Assembly (NCBI RefSeq): GCF_003967515.1
Contig: NZ_BIFQ01000002.1
Location: forward strand, 124,001 to 188,000
DNA length: 64,000 nt
Direction: 5' to 3'
Source of the DNA: Dictyobacter aurantiacus
GTDB taxonomy: Bacteria; Chloroflexota; Ktedonobacteria; Ktedonobacterales; Ktedonobacteraceae
Below, in pieces: positions 26,715 through 36,147 of this stretch (the stretch's first letter is position 1; each line of letters opens with the position of its first letter). The notes below the pieces were generated by a model. It saw only the letters and a list, made by a program, of their open reading frames with translations, made no database searches and was not told where the DNA came from. The translations under genes were made by a program, and so were the position numbers.

Positions 26715-27764
26715 ATGTCTGCTGAGCGTTCAGTTACTATCAAGGATGTCGCTGCCCATGCCGCGGTCTCCGTGGCGACAGTTTCGGCCGTGATGAATGA
26801 AAACAAGTATGTGAGCCCCGAACTGGCGCAGCGCGTGCGCGCCAGCATTGCCGCGTTAGGGTATAAACGCAATAACTTTGCGCGTGGATTAAAGACACAG
26901 GTCAGCCATAGTATAGGACTCGTTATCCCCGATATCATGAACCCTTTCTATACCAACATCGCGCGGGGCGTCGAAGATGTGACCCATACCCATAATTATT
27001 CTTTGATTATCGGGAATACAGATGAAGACCCTGAGAAAGAGAAAAAATATCTTCACCTGCTGGACAGCAAGCAGGCCGATGGCCTCATTATTGCCGTGAC
27101 GGATCATAGTTTCGAATATTTACAGGAGCTCCCTCTTCAGAATCTCGCCCTGGTCGGGATTGACCGTTCGTTGATTGAGTTGGGTATCGATACGGTCCTG
27201 GTAAATAATACTGTGGGCACCAGAACCGCTATAGAACATCTCATCGGACTCGGCCATCGGCGTATCGGGCTGGTGACGGGGGCGCGTGGCATTACACCCA
27301 CGGAAGAACGTCTGGTGGGATACACTGAAGCGCTCGAAAAACATGGCATCGCGGTTGATCCAGCTCTGATTGCGACGGCCCGTGCGCGCGTAGATGGAGG
27401 AGAACGTGGAGCGCACCAGCTCCTCACCCTCGAAGACCGGCCAACAGCCCTCTTCTTGATGGATGGAACCATGGTCATTGGCGCCATGCGGGCGATCGCG
27501 CAGCTTGGCCTGCGCTGCCCGGAAGAGATCGCCCTGATCTGCTTTGATGATTTCGCCTGGGCTCCGGTGATGCGCCCCCATCTAACGGTCGTTGATCAAC
27601 CAACATATGAGATTGGGAAACAGGCTGCCCATCTTCTCTTTGAACGCCTGCAGCATCAAGAACGAGCGCCAAGAGAGGTACGCCTGCAAACTCGCTTCAT
27701 TGTGCGTGAATCGTGTGGATCACACCTCCGTTCTCCTGACGCCCTCTCCCGGTTTCATGCCTGA
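26715..27764 (+). CDS. LacI-family transcriptional repressor
   Basis: 349 residues. The N-terminal helix-turn-helix reads TIKDVAAHAAVSVATVSAVMN, followed by the hinge YKRNNFARGLKT and a periplasmic-binding-protein-like effector domain from residue about 65 (SIGLVIPDIMNPFY). It should bind the CGATTAGCTAATCG palindrome and repress the divergent ABC operon until the sugar is present. AGAGGAG precedes the ATG by about 11 nt. Confidence 0.92.
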   Translation: MSAERSVTIKDVAAHAAVSVATVSAVMNENKYVSPELAQRVRASIAALGYKRNNFARGLKTQVSHSIGLVIPDIMNPFYTNIARGVEDVTHTHNYSLIIGNTDEDPEKEKKYLHLLDSKQADGLIIAVTDHSFEYLQELPLQNLALVGIDRSLIELGIDTVLVNNTVGTRTAIEHLIGLGHRRIGLVTGARGITPTEERLVGYTEALEKHGIAVDPALIATARARVDGGERGAHQLLTLEDRPTALFLMDGTMVIGAMRAIAQLGLRCPEEIALICFDDFAWAPVMRPHLTVVDQPTYEIGKQAAHLLFERLQHQERAPREVRLQTRFIVRESCGSHLRSPDALSRFHA

Positions 27765-28338
27765 GTTGCCTTAACGATAGAGCATGCACTTGTTGTGAGA
27801 GGTGACTTGCAAAAAAAACCATTTTGCACAACAACATACGGCTTAGAATACCCTCATATACAGACGTTACCACCATTGACATCCCGTACAGTAAATGGGT
27901 ATACTGAACAAGAAATCAAATGTTATATTTGCATCCAGGAGAATACAACAATGACCAGGAACACGGGGCACTAGAACCGTTGCCATTGCACCGATCGCAA
28001 GAAATATCGTTTCTTTGTGATGATGATGTAACCCTTCTATTGCTTGTGGCCTGTGTCTTTGCATCTATCACCAGGTAGCGTTTTTACGCTTGCTTAAATT
28101 CCACTTCCTATTATAGGACTACCGATTGGTATCTTTTTAATTACACAGCCCACCATCAACATACATCTCTGGCTTTCACCAATTGATGTACACCTGATCA
28201 CTTCAGCACCATCCCGTCTGTATGCATGATCATGACACGATATACTTGTGCCCATCCATTTTTCGTGCCCTTATTCAGATGCCATTTAGCTGTGTATCAT
28301 CGTAAAGCACTGTTAAGTAATAAAAGGATTAGCAGTTT
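27765..28338. other. Intergenic, no supported gene
   Basis: 570 bp before the MFS gene. A 7-codon frame at 27951-27974 has a decent AGGAG site but nothing else supports it as a leader peptide. No repeat or terminator was recognised. Confidence 0.35.
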
Positions 28339-29658
28339 ATGCAAGGAACCCCAATCAATACAGGCAATCTCGATCTATCACCTGGCGAGCCACAGTTAGA
28401 TAGCGCGCCAGCATTCATACCGCCCGCGCGTCCAAAGAGACAGGTCACAACGACTCTGTCCTTTCTCTCAGGCTGCATCGCTTTGTTGATGACCGGCTTC
28501 GGCATCATTATCCCGGTCTATCCTCAACGTTTGCAGGCACTGGGGTTGGGCGCGGAGACGCTGGCGCTGATGGAGGCTGGATTTGGGCTGGGCATGTTTT
28601 TGTTCAGCACACCGATGGGCACCCTGGCCGCGCGCATCGGGCGTAAGCCAGTGGTCTTGCTGTCATTGGCCGGCTTTGTGCTTACCAATATCTTCCTGGC
28701 CTTTGTCAATCTGCCACCGCTTTTCATCGTGGTGCGCTTCTTAGAAGGGGCGCTGGCCGCCGGATTAATGCCCGCGTCGATGGCTATGGTCGGCGATATC
28801 CTGCCGGTAGAGCGCCAGGGACGCTGGATCGGTATCATGACGACCGCTCAGGCCGCCGGTATCGCTCTTGGTCCCGGCATTGGTGGCTTCCTCTATCAGT
28901 CCTGGGGGTTTACGACCCCGTTCTTGCTAACGTCTGGTCTGGCGCTGATCGCCGCGCTCCTGGCTCTGGTTATGTTGCCCGAGACACTGCCCAGGGAGGT
29001 GCGCGCCAGTATCCTCGCTCAGCAGAAGAGCAATCAGCGTCCGGGTGAGACTACCGCAGGTGCCGGTACCCGGAGTATGCTGAAGTTACTGTGGCTCTTC
29101 GCCGCCTTTGTGCTGATTGATTTCGGCATCACTTTTACCTATCCGTTTACACTGCCTCAGTATCCCTTCTTCTTCGAGAAGGTACTCCACTACAATGCGG
29201 CTGAGTATGGCGTGATCGTCAGTACATACGGACTGTCGCTGGCGGCCTTCCCGCTGCTGCTGGGACGCATCAGCGAACTTTTGCCGAAGAAGACACTCAT
29301 CGTGCTGGGATGCGTCCTTGAGGCGGCGCTAAACCTGGGCATGATCTTTCTGCATCAGTATGCGCTCTTGATCGCCGCCGCGGTGATTACCGGATTGGGC
29401 AGCGCACTGCTGGCTCCGGCGCTGGGTACCGCCTACCTGAGCGCGACAACCGATCAGAATCGCTCGCAGGTGATGGGTATCCGTGGATCAGCGCTGTCAC
29501 TGGCGGTCCTACTCGCGCCACTCACCCAGGCAGCCGTCAGCCATGTGATTACACCGCAGATCTCGTTCGCCATCGGCGGCTTCCTGGCCCTCTTCATCGC
29601 CCTTTTCGCCGCCATCACGCTCAAACAACGCGCAATATCATCATCGTCGTCGTCGTAG
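28339..29658 (+). CDS. MFS transporter (TetA/DHA1-like)
   Basis: 439 residues; about 12 helices; motif A reads GTLAARIGRKP after TM2, and the fifth-helix motif C-like stretch GIALGPGIGG is the antiporter signature, so proton-coupled drug or metabolite efflux is likely. The first 40 residues and the C-terminal run of six serines (a TCA/TCG microsatellite at 29639-29655) are outside the membrane part. Substrate unknown. Confidence 0.85.
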   Translation: MQGTPINTGNLDLSPGEPQLDSAPAFIPPARPKRQVTTTLSFLSGCIALLMTGFGIIIPVYPQRLQALGLGAETLALMEAGFGLGMFLFSTPMGTLAARIGRKPVVLLSLAGFVLTNIFLAFVNLPPLFIVVRFLEGALAAGLMPASMAMVGDILPVERQGRWIGIMTTAQAAGIALGPGIGGFLYQSWGFTTPFLLTSGLALIAALLALVMLPETLPREVRASILAQQKSNQRPGETTAGAGTRSMLKLLWLFAAFVLIDFGITFTYPFTLPQYPFFFEKVLHYNAAEYGVIVSTYGLSLAAFPLLLGRISELLPKKTLIVLGCVLEAALNLGMIFLHQYALLIAAAVITGLGSALLAPALGTAYLSATTDQNRSQVMGIRGSALSLAVLLAPLTQAAVSHVITPQISFAIGGFLALFIALFAAITLKQRAISSSSSS

Positions 29659-29729
29659 GTGCCGGGCTCGCCCCGGCTTTCCGTACCTTTACGACCATGC
29701 CTCCGTAGGTGCCGGGCTCGCCCCGGCTT
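29654..29729. repeat. Direct pair of 26-bp REP-like units
   Basis: The same 26 bp occurs at 29654-29679 and 29704-29729, 50 bp apart. Each unit contains GCCGGG-CTCGC-CCCGGC, a small perfect hairpin, and both lie in the 90 bp between the MFS and MBL genes. This is the form of repetitive extragenic palindromes. Confidence 0.8.
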
Positions 29730-29747
29730 ATAAAAGGAAATAATGTT

Positions 29748-30515
29748 ATGCAGATACATTTTTTGCGCCACGCAACTCTTACCGTTCAGTACGACGGCCT
29801 TACGCTTCTTGTCGATCCTATGCTAAACCCAGCGCGGGCGATGGAGCCGATCGCCAACGCAGGCAACGATTGGCGCATCCCAATGGTAGAACTGCCACTC
29901 TCTGAAACAGAGCTGCAAGCTTTACTGCACCACATTGATGGGGTACTGGTCACCCATACGCACCGCGACCATTGGGATGCGGCGGCCCAGGAACTCTTGC
30001 CAAAACATATCCCTATTCTATGCCAGCCAGAAGATCAGGCCGTCTTTGAACAGGCGGGCTTTACTTCCGTGCTCCCGATTCAGCAACAGATGGAGTGGCG
30101 CGGACTCCGGATCTCTCGCACCGGGGGACAGCATGGTCGCGGCGAACTCGGCAAAAAGATGGGACCGGTCTCGGGCTTTGTTCTGCAGTCGCGACAATCC
30201 CCTTCTCTCTACATCGCTGGCGATACGGTCTGGTGCTCGGACGTTGAACAGGCCCTGACCCGCTTCTCGCCCGCGGTGACCGTTCTAAATGCGGGCGCGG
30301 CCACATACGCGACCGGAGGAGGACCGATCACGATGGATGAGGAAGATGTACGCCAGGTCTGTCGCCGCGCACCAGATACCCGCGTGGTCGCGGTCCACAT
30401 GGAGACAATCAATCATTGCCGCCTGAGCAGGAGCGCCCTGAAAGCAAGCCTGGCGGCTGAGGATTTGACGGATCAAGTATTGATCCCTGATGATGGAGCA
30501 CAACTCTCATTCTAA
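29748..30515 (+). CDS. MBL-fold metallohydrolase (UlaG-like)
   Basis: 255 residues. The metal site shows HTHRDHWD (HxHxDH) near residue 67, a GQHGRG loop, the AGDTVW aspartate and a late VAVHMETINH histidine, matching the L-ascorbate lactonase-like subgroup that lacks a recognised single substrate. ATG 29748 has AAAGGA about 9 nt upstream; the frame is open 13 codons further into the repeat unit and is not used there. Cytoplasmic. Confidence 0.82.
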   Translation: MQIHFLRHATLTVQYDGLTLLVDPMLNPARAMEPIANAGNDWRIPMVELPLSETELQALLHHIDGVLVTHTHRDHWDAAAQELLPKHIPILCQPEDQAVFEQAGFTSVLPIQQQMEWRGLRISRTGGQHGRGELGKKMGPVSGFVLQSRQSPSLYIAGDTVWCSDVEQALTRFSPAVTVLNAGAATYATGGGPITMDEEDVRQVCRRAPDTRVVAVHMETINHCRLSRSALKASLAAEDLTDQVLIPDDGAQLSF

Positions 30516-30734
30516 TCCAGCCAGAAGCCTTCGGCACTCCATTCTGTTACCATCTATCGGCGAAATCGTTCTTCACAAGGGATGATTTTTCCACCAGTAT
30601 CACCGGTATCGCGCGGCCCGCATCGATAATTTGAAATGCATTGTGGGCCGCCTATTTTTGTCTCTTCCTCTTTACCGTCAGGTATGGCACTGCGTTTTAG
30701 TACCCTGTCTACTTATCCAAGGAGATACACTCTC

Positions 30735-31970
30735 ATGCGGGCATCATCACCAGGCGCTTCCCTCTGGAGTAATCGCGACTTTATGTTATTGTGGGGTGGA
30801 CAAACACTCTCCAATGTTGGTACGGCGGTGTCTTTGCTGGCATTTCCATTGCTGATCCTGGCGGTGACGCACTCACCCGCGCAGGCTGGTTTGATCAGTG
30901 CGATGCGCTCACTAACCTACCTCTCGTTTGTGCTGCCCGCAGGTGCGCTGGTTGATCGCTGGGACCGTAAGCGGGTGATGCTAGTCTGCGACGCGGGCCG
31001 CCTGCTAACCATGGGCGGCCTGTTTGTGATGGGCTTGATGGGCGCTCTTAATATAGAGGTGTTGTATATCACAGGTTTCGTGGATGTCCTGCTGGGAACC
31101 TTCTTTAGCATCGCGGAAGTGACATGCCTGCCCCAGGTAGTTTCGCAGGAGCAGTTGCCCGCTGCCATGGGACGTACACAGGCATCTATGGGCATTATGA
31201 ATCTGCTCGGATCTCCCCTCGGGGGCGTGCTCTTTAGCCTGCAGATGTTCCTGCCCTTCCTGGTCGATGCGCTTTCCTACTTGATCTCGATCGTTTCGCT
31301 GCTGTTGATGCGCGCCCGCTTTCAGGAACAGCGCGAGATCGTCGCCCACAATCTCTTCAAAGAGATCACGGAAGGTCTGTTCTGGCTATGGAAACAACCA
31401 CTTTTACGTTCGATGGCGCTCGTGACCTCCGGCAGCGTCTTCTTTGGCGCTGGTCTGACCCTCGTCATCATCATCATCGCGCAGCATAGCCATGCCTCCA
31501 GTGGCCTCATCGGCTTGATCCTGAGCATTGGCGGTCTGGGAGGCATTATCGGATCGATGCTGGCAACACACGTTCAACGACGCCTGCGCTTTGCGTTCAT
31601 CATCCTGGGAACGCTCTGGCTGGACGCCTTGTTGTGGTTGCTCATGGCCCCTCTGCCATCCCCGTTCTGGCTCGGCTGCATTCTTGCCGCCATCTTCCTG
31701 GTTAGCCCGATCTACAATATCGTCAATATAAGCTATCGCTTCGCGCTGACGCCGGATGAGATGCGTGGCCGCGTCAATAGTATCTCGCGCCTGATCAGCA
31801 ACGGCCTCGCCCCCCTGGGGCTCACCCTCGCCGGGTGGCTGCTCCAATACTATGGACCCACCACCACTGTGCTGCTAGCGGCGGCAGGCCAGATCCTGCT
31901 GGCAGCCCTGGCCATGCTCAGCAACCCCATCCGTCGCGCCCACCTCTCTCCCACGATAAAACCCAGGTAA
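30735..31970 (+). CDS. MFS transporter (MFS_3/EntS-like)
   Basis: 411 residues, about 12 helices. The start is ATG 30735, 8 nt after AAGGAGA; the frame is open 33 codons upstream but that part is not membrane-like. Motif A reads GALVDRWDRKR and the late DEMRGRV segment is the same as in the other two MFS_3 proteins of this window, so the three are paralogues. It exports an unknown small molecule. Confidence 0.85.
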   Translation: MRASSPGASLWSNRDFMLLWGGQTLSNVGTAVSLLAFPLLILAVTHSPAQAGLISAMRSLTYLSFVLPAGALVDRWDRKRVMLVCDAGRLLTMGGLFVMGLMGALNIEVLYITGFVDVLLGTFFSIAEVTCLPQVVSQEQLPAAMGRTQASMGIMNLLGSPLGGVLFSLQMFLPFLVDALSYLISIVSLLLMRARFQEQREIVAHNLFKEITEGLFWLWKQPLLRSMALVTSGSVFFGAGLTLVIIIIAQHSHASSGLIGLILSIGGLGGIIGSMLATHVQRRLRFAFIILGTLWLDALLWLLMAPLPSPFWLGCILAAIFLVSPIYNIVNISYRFALTPDEMRGRVNSISRLISNGLAPLGLTLAGWLLQYYGPTTTVLLAAAGQILLAALAMLSNPIRRAHLSPTIKPR

Positions 31971-32337
31971 TTTGAAAGAAAGTCGTAACTGGTGACTTTG
32001 CACTGCAGCCGGTGCGGTGGTCTTTTGCAACAAGCTTGTAGGACAGCCATCCCACTCATAAAAACTGTTCTCTCCAATACAATGAGCCTGAACAGCAAAT
32101 GGGTGGGCAGGCATGATGTCCATTTGGACCACAGAAGGGTGGCTTCTTGCGGTGGTGTTTGATTTGTTCTCACGCATGGTGGTAGGATGGTTCATGGCTC
32201 CCTTTCAAGATGCTACCCCGGCCGTACGAGCTCCGTATGGCACTGGCCCATAGACGTTTACAGTCCGGATTACTCCATCACTCTGATCGTGGAAGTACGT
32301 ATACGAGCGAGAGCTATCTAGAACTTTTGGAGCATCC
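31971..32337. other. Intergenic, no gene supported
   Basis: 367 bp upstream of the GH65 gene. No confident promoter, hairpin or coding frame. Confidence 0.35.
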
Positions 32338-34743
32338 ATGATTAAACACCCATCTTTCACAGTCGAAGAGTGGAAAATTCACGAGACAGAACTCAACCTT
32401 GATATTCTGGCACAGACAGAGTCTGTTTTCGCCCTCTCCAACGGACACATTGGGCTCCGTGGCAACCTTGATGAAGGAGAACCGTATGGCCTTCCTGGCA
32501 CCTATTTAAATTCCTTCTATGAGCTACGTCCCCTACCTTATGCAGAAGGAGGCTACGGCTATCCTGAGTCTGGGCAGGCGATCGTCAATGTAACCAATGG
32601 CAAAATTATCCGCCTCCTTGTCGATGATACACCTTTTGACGTTCGGTATGGCCTGCTTCAAAGCCATGAAAGGGAGCTCGACCTTCGCGCTGGTGTCCTG
32701 CACCGTACGGTCAATTGGGTCTCGCCTACAGGTCGCTCAATCAAGGTTTCGTCTACACGAATGGTATCATTTACCCAGCGTGCCATCGCTGCAATTAGCT
32801 ATGAGGTTGAGCCGATTGACTCTTCGGTGCGCATCGTTTTGCAATCAGAGTTAGTGGCGAACGAAGCGTTGCCAGATGCAGGCAAGGATCCACGAGCAGG
32901 CACTGTTTCCCTGTCCCCACTTGAAGGAGAGGAACACGAGGTTCGGAACACACGTGGACTCCTGGTTCATCACACACAGGCCAGTAGCCTGCGCATGGGT
33001 GCGGCAATGGATCATCAGATCGAGGGACCTAAGGGGATGACGATTGAAGCGGAGAGTACCCCTGACATAGCGCGCGTCTCGGTCAGCGCGCAGTTGAGGC
33101 CCGGTGAGCGACTGCGCATCATCAAATTTCTTGCCTATGGTTGGTCGAGCCAGCGCTCACGATCAGCAATCTCTGACCAGATCATCGCCGCGCTTTCCGC
33201 TGCCCGGTCCACTGGCTGGGAGGGCCTGCTTGCTGAGCAGCGTGGCTTCCTGAATGATTTCTGGAAGAGTTCAAACATCGAGATCGAAGGTGATGCAGAG
33301 GTTCAACAAGCATTGCGCTTCGCGCTTTTCCATGTGCTTCAGGCGGGCTGTCGGGGAGAGCAACGACCTATACCGGCAAAAGGGTTGACCGGACCCGGTT
33401 ATGATGGGCACACGTTTTGGGACACAGAGATCTGCGTCCTGCCCGCCCTGATACTGACCCTTCCTCGCGCCGCCGCCGACGTCCTGCGCTGGCGTCACTC
33501 GACCCTCCATCTGGCCAAGGAACGTGCTCGCCAACTTGGACTGCGTGGAGCAGCTTTTCCCTGGCGAACGATTCATGGCGAGGCGAGTTCAAGTTACTGG
33601 CCGGCGGGCACTGCCGCGTTTCATATCAACGCTGATATCGCGTACGCGGTGACCCATTACATCGAGAGCACCGAAGATAGAGCGTTCGAGAAGGAGATTG
33701 GCCTTGAATTACTCGTCGAGACTGCAAGGTTGTGGCGTTCGCTCGGCTTCCTCAATGTCAATGGGGAATTCCGCATCGATGGCGTCACCGGACCCGACGA
33801 GTATAGCGCCCTTGTTGACAACAACGTCTATACCAATCTTATGGCCCAGCATAACCTGCGCTCTGCGGCAGAGGCAGCAAAGCGCCATCCTCACGTGGCA
33901 CGTGCACTCGGTGTGCACGCTGGCGAGATTGCCAGTTGGAGCGAGGCTGCTGAGAAAATGTTCATACCGTATGACAAGAGCCTCAATGTAACCCCTCAAG
34001 ATGATGCATTTACCTCGCATGAAGTGTGGAACTTTGCTGACACCAAAACGGACCACTACCCTTTGCTCCTGTACTTCCCCTATTTTGACCTCTATCGCAA
34101 GCAGGTGGTCAAACAGGCCGACCTTGTCCTTGCTATGCACCTTCGTGGCGATGCCTTTACTGCAGAGCAGAAGGCGCGCAACTTCGCCTACTACGAGCCT
34201 CTCACTGTACGCGATTCCTCGCTCTCGGCATCAACGCAGGCAGTCATCGCGGCTGAGGTAGGTCAACTCCAACTCGCGTATGACTACCTTGCCGAGGTTG
34301 CGTTTATGGATCTTTATGATCTGGAGCATAACACTCGCGATGGACTCCATATCGCTTCGCTGGTGGGAACCTGGTCCGCACTGGTCGCTGGCTTTGGAGG
34401 TATGCGCCTATACGGAGGTTCACTCGCCTTTGCCCCCAGGCTGCCAGAGAGTGTCGCCCGACTCGCCTTCCGAATTCTGTTCCGCAACCGTTGCATATAC
34501 ATTGAAGTAACTGCGACAGACGTAAGGTATTCTCTTATTGAAGGCTCCCCGCTAGCGATATGGCATCATGGCGATAAACTAGCTCTCTCCACGAATGAAG
34601 CGGTCATCCGGCCCATTCCGCGGATAAAGGTAGGGCCGCGACCGACTCAACCTCCTGGACGCGCACCTGTTGAACGTGCTGCCCAATCCTATTCCTGCAA
34701 AACAACAGAGCAGCCACACCATAGCGTGCATCTCCGTCCCTAG
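32338..34743 (+). CDS. GH65 family disaccharide phosphorylase/hydrolase
   Basis: 801 residues, the normal length for maltose/trehalose/kojibiose phosphorylases. The N-terminal super-sandwich carries SNGHIGLRGN near residue 35; the (alpha/alpha)6 barrel shows HTFWDTEICVLP (about 360) and the catalytic acid in GVTGPDEYS (about 485). The likely reaction is reversible phosphorolysis of an alpha-linked glucose disaccharide in the cytoplasm. The usual neighbour beta-phosphoglucomutase is absent. A TnpB-type IS end begins 26 bp after the stop codon. Confidence 0.9.
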   Translation: MIKHPSFTVEEWKIHETELNLDILAQTESVFALSNGHIGLRGNLDEGEPYGLPGTYLNSFYELRPLPYAEGGYGYPESGQAIVNVTNGKIIRLLVDDTPFDVRYGLLQSHERELDLRAGVLHRTVNWVSPTGRSIKVSSTRMVSFTQRAIAAISYEVEPIDSSVRIVLQSELVANEALPDAGKDPRAGTVSLSPLEGEEHEVRNTRGLLVHHTQASSLRMGAAMDHQIEGPKGMTIEAESTPDIARVSVSAQLRPGERLRIIKFLAYGWSSQRSRSAISDQIIAALSAARSTGWEGLLAEQRGFLNDFWKSSNIEIEGDAEVQQALRFALFHVLQAGCRGEQRPIPAKGLTGPGYDGHTFWDTEICVLPALILTLPRAAADVLRWRHSTLHLAKERARQLGLRGAAFPWRTIHGEASSSYWPAGTAAFHINADIAYAVTHYIESTEDRAFEKEIGLELLVETARLWRSLGFLNVNGEFRIDGVTGPDEYSALVDNNVYTNLMAQHNLRSAAEAAKRHPHVARALGVHAGEIASWSEAAEKMFIPYDKSLNVTPQDDAFTSHEVWNFADTKTDHYPLLLYFPYFDLYRKQVVKQADLVLAMHLRGDAFTAEQKARNFAYYEPLTVRDSSLSASTQAVIAAEVGQLQLAYDYLAEVAFMDLYDLEHNTRDGLHIASLVGTWSALVAGFGGMRLYGGSLAFAPRLPESVARLAFRILFRNRCIYIEVTATDVRYSLIEGSPLAIWHHGDKLALSTNEAVIRPIPRIKVGPRPTQPPGRAPVERAAQSYSCKTTEQPHHSVHLRP

Positions 34744-34768
34744 TCGCATCTTACGCTCTAGCTTTTTC

Positions 34769-35146
34769 CTGCTCCGATTTTCGTATGCAAACATGTGCAA
34801 GCACACCTCCACACAGAATTTCGTTGTTGCTGCTTCATCCTCAACCGCCTCCATGCCGAAGCACTTTGGTCTTCTATCAAGTCCACAGCCGATTTTCCGT
34901 CATGCGTCCGAGCCAGTACCGGAGACGGCTTGATCAATCAGCCCGATCAAGCGAAGGGCTCCCGACAAAATGTTGAGCGAGGCATTGTGATCGCGATCTT
35001 GCCCAAACTGATAGTAGGAACAGTCGGGGGTTTGGCACACGAACACGCGATCCGCCAGCGTGATCTCATCCCATTTCCATTGACATCCATGGCAGAGCTT
35101 GGTTGAAGGAAAAAACCGCCCTACCTTCACGACCTGCCCTCCTCGT
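34769..35146 (-). mobile_element. IS605-superfamily remnant (3' part of tnpB plus right end)
   Basis: The segment from 34769 to about 34850 matches the right end of the intact copy at 42.1-43.8 kb (shared GATGAAGCAG...AACAACGAAATT and AAAATCGGAGCAG blocks), and the part from 34900 to 35146 is the end of a tnpB gene. The left end and most of tnpB are missing. Confidence 0.85.
34900..35146 (-). pseudogene. tnpB C-terminal fragment
   Basis: About 80 codons homologous to the end of the TnpB encoded at 42319: GGQVVKVGRFFPSTKLCHGC, a second CxxxxC zinc knuckle and DRDHNASLNIL with the last RuvC Asp. The fragment begins abruptly inside the 3' end of the ferredoxin gene at 35127, so the two reading frames overlap by about 20 bp. 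It cannot make a working nuclease. Confidence 0.9.
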
Positions 35147-35909
35147 TGACCGACTTTGCTGATGATGCAGGAACCGTAAACGGCTGCGGTTCGCGCGGTG
35201 TCCAGGGTTGGGGAGGAGCCTCCCTCTCTGGTATCCCAGCAGTCTCTGCCTCGACCCACGGCTCCATATTGCGTCCAGCAGTGGCTTGCGGCACCTGGCT
35301 ATCTTTGCCCAAGGTCGCCTCGTCCAGGAGCGCCATGAGGTCAAGAGCCTCGTCCTCCTCCGAGAGCACCACGTAGTTACGCGTACGTACGCGCTGTCGT
35401 CCAAAAGAGAACGTGTTGACTGGCCTGGCTCCCTGTAAGCCCCGGCCTGCCTGTACCCACTCTTCATAGGTGCCATAGAAAATGGCCTGTGTGGGACAGA
35501 CCGTCGTACACATCGGACCTTTGCCCTGGCTGGTGCGATCATAGCATAGGTTGCACTTGCGCATAAAATGCTTGTGCCTATCGAATTTGGGGACGCCAAA
35601 GGGACAGGCGTAGCCACAATTCTCGCAATAGATGCAGCGCGACTCGTCTGCCTGGTGCACGACGCCATCCGGGCTCACCAGAATGGCCTGTGCCGGGCAC
35701 ACCTGGGCGCAAGGAGCCAGCGGGTCCTCGCAGTGCATGCACAACGTTGGCGAGGACGCCACGGTATTGGATCGTTCAAGATAATCAATATAGATCATAC
35801 TCTCCCCCTTGTGCGTATCGCATTCGCGGCAGGCTGCCACACACGAGCGGCAGCCGATACAACGCGAGGGATCGAGAAAGATCTGTTTCATCACCACTGT
35901 TTCTGTCAT
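35127..35909 (-). CDS. 4Fe-4S dicluster-type electron-transfer subunit
   Basis: 260 residues with four 4Fe-4S motifs: CIGCRSCVAACREC, CMHCEDPLAPCAQVCP, CIYCENCGYACPFG and CNLC...CTTVCP, the pattern of DmsB/HycB/NrfC-like subunits. It shuttles electrons between a catalytic subunit and a membrane quinone subunit. The neighbouring cytochrome-b-like gene fits as partner but no catalytic molybdenum subunit is present. The last five codons and stop come from tnpB-derived sequence, so the C terminus has been replaced. GAGGA precedes the ATG. Confidence 0.85.
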   Translation of the reverse strand: MTETVVMKQIFLDPSRCIGCRSCVAACRECDTHKGESMIYIDYLERSNTVASSPTLCMHCEDPLAPCAQVCPAQAILVSPDGVVHQADESRCIYCENCGYACPFGVPKFDRHKHFMRKCNLCYDRTSQGKGPMCTTVCPTQAIFYGTYEEWVQAGRGLQGARPVNTFSFGRQRVRTRNYVVLSEEDEALDLMALLDEATLGKDSQVPQATAGRNMEPWVEAETAGIPEREAPPQPWTPREPQPFTVPASSAKSVNEEGRS

Positions 35910-35950
35910 TGTTGTCCTCTTTTCTCATCACAGAACGTGTCTACCAGAGG

Positions 35951-36091
35951 CTAGTGGAACGTGGGGGTCGGGCGTGCATTCGCGATGGGCAGTTCGTGGC
36001 GACGTTTGCGTGCTGCCTCTAACTGAGCTATATCCACGTCACGCGCCCACTCCGGTGCTTGCGGGGCTCGTGCAGCCACACAGGCACAGAC
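35951..36091 (-). pseudogene. Possible 3' remnant of a lost gene
   Basis: Between the cytochrome-like gene and the ferredoxin gene a 46-codon frame without a start reads like a real C terminus (APEWARDVDIAQLEAARKRR then PTPTFH and a stop). The operon spacing suggests the end of a deleted gene, for instance the catalytic subunit expected here. I do not recognise the family. Confidence 0.3.
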
Positions 36092-36147
36092 TTTTGACCA
36101 CGTCGAAACCGACCTTTATCAACACTCATCCTGTTCTTCCTTTCCGT

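Noticed and set aside
27951..27974. Seven-codon leader peptide
   Set aside because: A good AGGAG site alone is too little; no attenuator hairpins or codon run of one amino acid follow.
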